From Buddleja alternifolia (taxonomy: Eukaryota > Streptophyta > Magnoliopsida > Lamiales > Scrophulariaceae), in contig CM033397.1 of NCBI GenBank assembly GCA_019426215.1, positions 25,918,480 through 25,982,479 on the forward strand: DNA of 64,000 nucleotides, read 5' to 3'. Both the position numbers and the translations under genes were made by a program. Under the pieces are notes generated by a model that did not search any database, was not told where the DNA came from, and saw only the letters and a list, made by a program, of their open reading frames with translations. Of this stretch, positions 56,500-64,000 are shown one piece after another; the first letter of the stretch is position 1, and every line of letters starts with the position of its first letter.

Positions 56500-56760
56500 A
56501 TAATGGCCTGCTGCCATGGTGCATCTGAATATCTTTAGCATTGGTTTTGTGAAGTCTAATGTGATGGAAAGGTTGCTCCTCTTTGGCGGCTGAATATGCA
56601 ACTTGTCAAGGTTTAGAAGATCAATTTTGTTGAAATAGATGGCATCACCCTTAATTCGGATTCCCACTAAGGTTTGGATATAAGAGACGGGGGACTTCCT
56701 TTCCTTTGCAGTAACTGCATATGCACAAAATTGCATTTGAACTATGATAAATATTGACAA
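56500..56760 (-). pseudogene. Conserved unidentified reading frame, unit 5
   Basis: Core frame as in unit 4, with MSIFIIVQMQFC and KERKSPVSYIQT at the N-terminal side and an altered C-terminus. Not recognised. Confidence 0.35.
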
Positions 56761-58031
56761 ATTAAGGTTTTACTCAGGATTCAAAATGGCATGGATTGCT
56801 TTTCAAACAATTTTATTAGTAAAAAGTGTATTTTGAGTGATTTAAACAGAACAGGAAATGTCTTATCGATTTTACACAAAATTGAAACAACATTTGCCTT
56901 GTTGTTTCTCTATTGCTGATGATTGTCACAACTAATGTGGGTGCATGGTTTGCTTTCCTTTGAAATTATATAACAACAAACTCAATCAATAAAATGAATT
57001 GATAAGGCGAGACACAACACATAAATTTACGTTTTGATGAAATTCGAGATGGAATACCAAATGATTTTTTTTATTGCTTCCATCTCAATTCCTACTTCTG
57101 ATTTCATCTCAAAGTTTTTTTTTTTTTATGAATTTAAAAACTATTATAATTTTCATCTCAAATTCTCCAACTTTCTATCCCAATTTCGTTTTCGAATTAG
57201 GAGACACAATTAAAACTTATTTTAATTTTTCTTGGAAGCCTCATTATGCAATCGAATTGTGCCATAATTAAATAGATTTTATCAACTTAGTATTTTTGCA
57301 TCTCTTTTTTTAATTTATTTTTCCTATATCTAGATCATGACATTATGTTCTTTCAATTTATGTACAAACTTATTTATTGGTCTAAAAATTAAATATAGCA
57401 TTAGAAGGTAAAATTATTTGGTTTCTTGAAGCCCAATTATTAAAATACCAAGTCTTTTAAGTATTAAAGATGAAATGAATGAACATCATTTATATATATA
57501 TATATATACACATATTTAAATTAATATAAATGAGTGGTGGTGTTAATTTTGCAATTAAAACAAAGTTTTTTATACTTTCCATTTTATCTTATTATGTGGA
57601 TTATTAGTCATAAATCTTACTCTCCTTTTTCTAATTTTGTGTTGTGTATTTCAAATTCTGATATTTACAAAATAAGAGTTTTACACAAGATCTCAAAAAA
57701 GCACAAAATGCTTTTTAGGCTATCTTGTCAAACGAAAGGGTGTTTCAGTGATTTAAGTATAATACAAGGGTCCTATGAATTTCACACAATAAAGAAACAA
57801 TATCGACCATATTATTTGTTCATAATTACTTGAACTAATATGGCGCATGGGTTGCATTTCTGAACAAATTATATAACAACAAACAAATAAATAAAATGAA
57901 TTGAAAAGACAATGTAAAACACATTATGGTAACATTTATTCTTATTGGACTGGCTTCAAATCTTTAGAATGACAAAGTCGCGGTATTGCCACACACTTTA
58001 TTTTTATTTATTGCTTATAAATTCATTACTA

Positions 58032-58421
58032 TTATCCCACCATGGGCACACAGGGTGTGGTTGTGACATTTCCATTTTCATCAAGAAAAACTTAGACGCG
58101 GTCAACAAAAGTCTTCTAACCATCCAAAACCTTTCTTCACGAACTCAACAGTCACAATTGGGTTTTCATTCTCATTATTGCCTTTGCTTGTTGCGCATCC
58201 TTGCCAACTAAGTTGGGCCATATGAATTTGTGTCCTGAGAAAAAGAACACAAGTATGAATACAACTTCATATAATCTTTATTGTGTTGCATGAAGATAAA
58301 TAAATTGAAGAGGAATGAACAAGAGAATGAGAGAAGAGGACTAATAATCACCTCTGGCACAACATTTACGACTCTCGCACCCAAAACTGTCGCATGGGGA
58401 ATAAGGAACCGTTCCAGACAT
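58032..58421 (-). pseudogene. Potato inhibitor I family, copy 5, broken
   Basis: Exon 1 (58352-58421, start MSGTVPYSPCD) and splice sites are intact. Exon 2 (58032-58234) has a one-base loss near 58173, a two-base loss near 58102 in the CCNRV region, a nearby change to a TAA-like context (ACTTAGACG) and an extra segment (CAGGGTGTGGTTG) near 58050. Non-functional. Confidence 0.85.
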
Positions 58422-61278
58422 TTCTTTGTCTTGTCTGAATGATGTTGCTCTTCGTTATATTTATAGATTTAAGTCACCACAGAATGGCATTATTTATACT
58501 CTTGTTTGCTAGATGTCTTTAATAGTAAATACATAATCTAGTCGACGAATTCTTCCAATATATCACTAAAATTATATGAACACTTTCTAGATTTTGGAAA
58601 TAATTGCATAGATGGATGGAGTTTAATAAGGGAAGGCTAGCTAGATACACGAAATATTAATCTTGATTTGTCAAATCTTGGATAAGTACACCAAATTTAT
58701 TAATGATTTTTTTGAATCAGAATTTTCTCCTATACCAGAGCAAATAATATTACGCATATTCTAGTTGCAAAATTATTGTAACCAGAGAAAAATTTCCTTT
58801 ATTCTTGACTGAAATTGGATGACAATGACTATTGGTATTTACTGGATCATGCTTGCAAAAAATGTGAAGAATCCACTCAGTAATTCAATTTAAAATTATT
58901 AACAATGGAGATAACTTTAATTATGCTTAATGCAGATCCGTTGACACGATTTTTGGGTTCGATCTAATTATAAGTTTTTTTTGGGTCAAATTATTAGTGA
59001 CATTGCTTTAATCAATACAAGATAGAAGCATAAAATGTATTTCGTCCGCATACTTACTACAGGAGATGAGGGCTTTAGTGACAAATAAAAACCAGTCTGA
59101 AACCAAAGATTGGATAATTGTCACTACAATGTATTCAGTCTCAGATTAGAGATGAAAGATCAACTAATATTGACATTGTCTCGATTTCATAAATTTATAC
59201 CAGATAAAAAGTTCGTGGTGAATAAGGATTGAAAGCAGAGACAAATTAATGTTTTCTTTGACCACGTATCGAGACAGAAATATTCTATCTCAACGTTTCA
59301 AATGTGAAACATAATTGAGAGAGAAATAAAAATTCCAATTACATCTTTATTCTGAGACAAAATATGAGATATAATATGAAATTAAATTTTTATCTTGATT
59401 CAGTGATGGAATTACATAAGGAATTCGAATTTAAATATCATCTATTGCTGAGATGAAATAGAGACGACGAGTCACATTAGAAATTTTATTTTGTTCCTAT
59501 CTCATTTTAATCAATTTTCTGTTACAAACACTGTCCCTAATTTTCCATCACTTAAATGAAGAGAGAAAATTTGACATTGGTTGCATCTTTCAGCTTGAAA
59601 ATGAAGCGGAAATGTGGCCCAATCTAAGAGTTTGTAGTCACCTTATAGTTTCGACATGGTAGTTATACGAGCTAAAATGAGAGTATGGCTTCCGACATAG
59701 CTAACATGCTGAGAATAATGGTCTGCTGCCGTGGTATCTGAATATCTTTAGCATTGGTTTTGTGAAGTCTAATGTGATGGAAAGGTTGCTCTCTTTGGCG
59801 GCTGAATATGCAACTTGTCAAGGTTTAGAAGATCAATTTTGTTGAAATAGATGGCATCACCCTTAATTCGGCGTTCCCACTAAGGTTTGGATATAAGAGA
59901 CGGGGGACTTCCTTTCCTCAGTAACTGCATATGCTTGAACTTCCATTTGAACTATGATAAATATTGACAAATTAAGGTTTTACACAGGATTCAAAATGGC
60001 ATGGATTGCTTTTCAAACAATTTTATTAATAAAAAGTGTATTTTGAGTGATTTAAACAGAACGGAAATGTCTTATCGATTTTACACAAAATTGAAACAAC
60101 ATCTGCCTTGTTGTTTCTCTATTGCTGATGATTGTCACAACTAATGTGGGCGCATGGTTTGCTTTTCTTTGAAATTAATATAACAACAAACTAATCAATA
60201 AAATGAATTGATAAGGCGAGACACAACACATAAATTTACGTTTTGATGAAATTAGAGATGGAATGTCAAATGAATTTTTTTTGTTACTTCCATCTCAATT
60301 CCTGCTTCTGATTTCATCTCAAAGTTTTTTTCTTTATGAATTTAAAAACTATTATAATTTTAATCTCAATTTCCGATCTTCTATCTCAATTTTTATTTTC
60401 CAAATTAGGACACACAATTAAAACTTATTATAATTTTTAGTAAAAGTCTCATTATTCAATGAATTGTGCCATAATTCATTAGATTTTAACAACTTAGTAT
60501 TTTTGCATCTCTTTTTTTAAGTTATTTTTCCGATATCTAGATTCTCACATTATGTTCTTCCAATTTAAGTATAAACTTCTTTATTGGTTTAAAAATTTAA
60601 TATTGCATGAGAAGATACAATTATTTGGTTTCTTGAAGCCCAATTCTTAAAACAGCAAGTCTTTTAAGATGTAAAGATGAAATTATTGAACATCATTTAT
60701 ATATATATATATGTGTGTGTGTGTATATATATATATATTTAATTAATATATATGACTGGTCGTTTTAATTTTGTAATTAAAACAAAGTTTTTGTTTTTAT
60801 AAAAAATGTGTTTGTTTATACTTTCCATTTAATCTTGCTATGTGTACTATTACTCATAAATCTTACTATCCCTTTTTCAATTTTGGGAAGTGTATTTCAA
60901 ATTCTGGTATTTACAAAATAAAAGTTTTGCACAAGATCTCAAAAAAGCACAGAATGCTTTTTAGGCTATCTTGTCAAACGTAAGGGTGTTTCAGTGATTT
61001 AAGTATAATTCAAGGGTCCTATGAATTTCACAAAACAAAGAAACAATATGGACCATATTGTTCGATCAAAATTAGTTGAACCAATATGGGTGCATGGGTT
61101 GCAATTCTGAACAAATTATATAACAATAAACAAATAAATAAAATAAATTGAAAAGGCAATGTAAAACACATTATGGTAATATTTATTCTTATTGGATTGG
61201 CTTCAAATCTTGAGAATCACAAAGTCTCGGTAATTCCACACACTTTACTTTTATTTATTGCCCATAAATTCATTACTA

Positions 61279-61662
61279 TTATCCCACCATGGGCACACGG
61301 GTGACTTTTCCATTTTCATCAAGAAAAACATAGACGCGGTTGCAACAAAAGTTTTCTAACCATCCAAAACCTTTCTTCACGAACTCAACAGTCACAATTG
61401 GGTTTTCATTCTCTATTATTGCCTTTGCTTGTTGCGCATCCTTGCCAACTAAGTTGGGCCATATGAATTTGTGTCCTGAGAAAAAGAACACAAGTATGAA
61501 TACAACTTCATATAATCTTTACAGTGTTGCATGAAGATAAATAAATTGAAGAGGAATGAACAAGAGAATGAGAGAAGAGGACTAATAATCACCTCTGGCA
61601 CAACATTTACGACTCTCGCACCCAAAACTGTCGCATGGGGAATAAGGAACCGTTCGAGACAT
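61279..61662 (-). CDS. Potato inhibitor I family protein, copy 6
   Basis: Exon 1 61593-61662, exon 2 61279-61475, 117-base intron. It is the most divergent intact copy: MSRTVPYSPCDS, VGKDAQQAK, loop WLENF (P1 Glu, P1' Asn as in copy 1) and C-terminus KVTRVPMVG, nearer the family consensus VTRVP. TATA box at 61699-61707. The retention of Glu at P1 in both diverged groups suggests the site is under selection. Confidence 0.85.
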
Positions 61663-61698
61663 TTCTTTGTCTTGTCTGAATGATGTTGCTCTTCGTTA

Positions 61699-61707
61699 TA
61701 TTTATAG
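61699..61707 (-). promoter_or_regulatory. TATA box of inhibitor copy 6
   Basis: Minus-strand CTATAAATA, 37 bases from the ATG at 61662. Confidence 0.65.
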
Positions 61708-62646
61708 ATTTAAGTCACCACAGAATGGCATTATTTATAGTCTTGTTAGCTAGATGTCTTTAATAGTAAACATAATCTAGTCGACGAATTCTTCCAATAT
61801 ATCACTAAAATTATATGAACACTTTCTAGATTTTGGAAATAATTGCATAGATGGATGGAGTTTAATAAGGGAAGGCTAGCTAGATACACGAAATATTAAT
61901 CTTGATTTGTCAAATCTTGATAAGTCCACCAAATTTATTAATCATTTTTTTGAATCAGATTTTCTCCTATACCTGAGCAAATAATATTACGCATATTCTT
62001 GTTGCAAAATTATTGGAACCAGAGAAAAATTCGCTTTATTCTTGACTGAAATTGGATGACAATGACTATTGGTATTCACTGGATCTTGCTTGCAAAAAAT
62101 GTGAAGAATCCACTTAGTAATTCAATTTAAAATTAGTAACAATGGAGATAAACTTCAATTATGCTTAATGCAGATCCGTTGACACGATTTTTGGGTTCGA
62201 TCTAATTATAAGTTTTTTTTGGGTCCAAATTAGTGACATTGCATTTAATCAATACAAGATAGAAGCATAAAATGTATTTCGTCCGCATACTTACTACAGG
62301 AGATGAAGGCTTTAGTGACAAATAAAAACCAGTCTGAAACCAAATATTGGATAATGTCACTGACAATGTATTCAGTCTCAGATTAGAGATGAATTAGATC
62401 AACTAATATGACATTGTCTCGATTTCATAAATTTATACCAGATAAAAAGTTCGTGGTGAATAAGGATTGAAAGCAGAGACAAATTAATGTTTTCTTTGAC
62501 CACGTATCGAGACAGAAATATTCTATCTCAACGTTTCAAATGTGAAACATAATTGAGAGAGAAATAAAAATTCCAATTACATCTTTATTCTGAGACAAAA
62601 TATGAGATATAATATGAAATTAAATTTTTATCTTGATTCAGTGATG

Positions 62647-63933
62647 GAATTACATAAGGAATTCGAATTTAAATATCATCTATTGCTGAGATGAAAATAG
62701 AGACGACGAGTCACATTAGAAATTTTATTTTGTTCCTATCTCATTTTAATCAATTTTCTGTTACAAACACTGTCCCTAATTTTCCATCACTAAATGAAGA
62801 GAGAAAATTTGACATTGGTTGCATCTTTCAGCTTGAAAATGAAGCAAATGTGGCCCAATCTAAGAGTTTGTAGTCACCTTATAGTTTCGAAATGGTAGTT
62901 ATACGAGCTAAAATGAGAGTATGGCTTTGGACTTAGCTAACATGCTGAGAATAATGGTCTGCTGCCGTGGTATCTGAATATCTTTAGCATTGGTTTTGTG
63001 AAGTCTAATGTGATGGAAAGGTTGCTCTTCTTTGGCGGCTGAATATGCAACTTGTCAAGGTTTAGAAGATCAATTTTGTTGAAATAGATGGCATCACCCT
63101 CAATTCGGCGTCCCACTAAGGTTTGGATATAAGAGACGGGGGACTTCCTTTCCTCAGTAACTGCATATGCTTGAACTTCCATTTGAACTATGATAAATAT
63201 TGACAAATTAAGGTTTTACACAGGATTCAAAATGGCATGGATTGCTTTTCAAACAATTTTATTAATAAAAAGTGTATTTTGAGTGATTTAAACAGAACGG
63301 AAATGTCTTATCGATTTTACACAAAATTGAAACAACATCTGCCTTGTTGTTTCTCTATTGCTGATGATTGTCACAACTAATGTGGGCGCATGGTTTGCTT
63401 TTCTTTGAAATTAATATAACAACAAACTAATCAATAAAATGAATTGATAAGGCGAGACACAACACATAAATTTACGTTTTGATGAAATTAGAGATGGAAT
63501 GTCAAATGAATTTTTTTTGTTACTTCCATCTCAATTCCTGCTTCTGATTTCATCTCAAAGTTTTTTTCTTTATGAATTTAAAAACTATTATAATTTTAAT
63601 CTCAATTTCCGATCTTCTATCTCAATTTTTATTTTCCAAATTAGGACACACAATTAAAACTTATTATAATTTTTAGTAAAAGTCTCATTATTCAATGAAT
63701 TGTGCCATAATTCATTAGATTTTAACAACTTAGTATTTTTGCATCTCTTTTTTTAAGTTATTTTTCCGATATCTAGATTCTCACATTATGTTCTTCCAAT
63801 TTAAGTATAAACTTCTTTATTGGTTTAAAAATTTAATATTGCATGAGAAGATACAATTATTTGGTTTCTTGAAGCCCAATTCTTAAAACAGCAAGTCTTT
63901 TAAGATGTAAAGATGAAATTATTGAACATCATT

Positions 63934-63966
<33 letters not shown>

Positions 63967-64000
63967 ATATATATATATATATTTAAATTAATATATATGA
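62647..64000. repeat. Inhibitor array unit 7, cut by the window end
   Basis: First 1,354 bases of another unit, near-identical to unit 6. The array continues past the window. The inhibitor gene of this unit is not reached. Confidence 0.9.
62937..63206 (-). pseudogene. Conserved unidentified reading frame, unit 7
   Basis: 89-codon version (MSIFIIVQMEVQAYAVTEERKS, then IQTLVGRRIEGDAIYF). It has the complete core but an N-terminal side different from units 1-3. Not recognised. Confidence 0.4.

Larger units (their letters stand above)
56196..59408. repeat. Inhibitor array unit 5 (mosaic)
   Basis: 3,213 bases. The left part resembles units 3-4; from about 57030 (TTTACGTTTTGATGAAATT) it changes to variants shared with units 6-7 plus private ones. 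Its inhibitor gene is broken. Confidence 0.85.
59409..62646. repeat. Inhibitor array unit 6
   Basis: 3,238 bases, close to the partial unit 7 and more distant from units 1-4. The counterpart of the unidentified reading frame (about 59710-59950) is frame-shifted by a lost C in GTTGCTCTCTTTGG. Confidence 0.9.

Noticed and set aside
42151..64000. Satellite DNA or CRISPR-like array
   Set aside because: Repeat units are 3.2 kb, contain spliced genes and are separated by no spacers.

Overview
The window is nuclear DNA from a flowering plant, probably a eudicot. It combines SIRE-type Ty1/copia retrotransposons, an Athila-type Ty3/gypsy element, a CACTA transposon and a tandem array of intron-containing potato-inhibitor-I genes. 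The species cannot be named from the sequence alone. No rRNA, tRNA or CRISPR was seen.

Layout. 1-199: unrecognised sequence joined abruptly to a copia element. 200-10318: copia block on the + strand (integrase/RT/RNase H remnant, envelope-like ORF, chimeric LTR). 10319-11591: Athila-type protease-RT fragment on the + strand. 11592-25406: a complete copia unit on the - strand (3' LTR, envelope-like ORF, pol, gag, PBS, 5' LTR). 25407-38160: a second copia element on the - strand with a truncated 3' LTR. 38161-42150: Athila-type protease, gag, PBS and 5' LTR on the - strand. 42151-64000: more than six head-to-tail units of about 3.23 kb. Six units carry a two-exon proteinase inhibitor gene on the - strand. 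The first has a 1.1 kb CACTA element in its intron, and the fifth gene is broken.

History that can be read from the junctions. An Athila element inserted into the inhibitor array (target GGATT). A copia element (c1) inserted in the Athila protease/RT junction (target ACAAG, still visible beside both LTRs). A second copia element (c2) landed in the 3' LTR of c1, and a third (c3) in the Athila RT in the opposite orientation. Recombination between the inverted c2 and c3 then flipped the segment between them. This explains why the two halves of one Athila gene, with the same ACAAG duplication, lie about 28 kb apart on opposite strands, and why LTR subtypes pair across elements.

Functional content. 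The probable host genes are the inhibitor copies. Four are intact, one has an enlarged intron, one is a pseudogene. They encode 88-residue proteins with a Cys-rich N-terminus, no signal peptide, and Glu at the predicted P1 site. All retroelement genes carry nonsense mutations or frameshifts except the pol of the central unit, which is open from just after its protease motif. The copia family has a very long third ORF, a conserved G-box/ABRE block before it, and an unusual dispersed AGCG motif.
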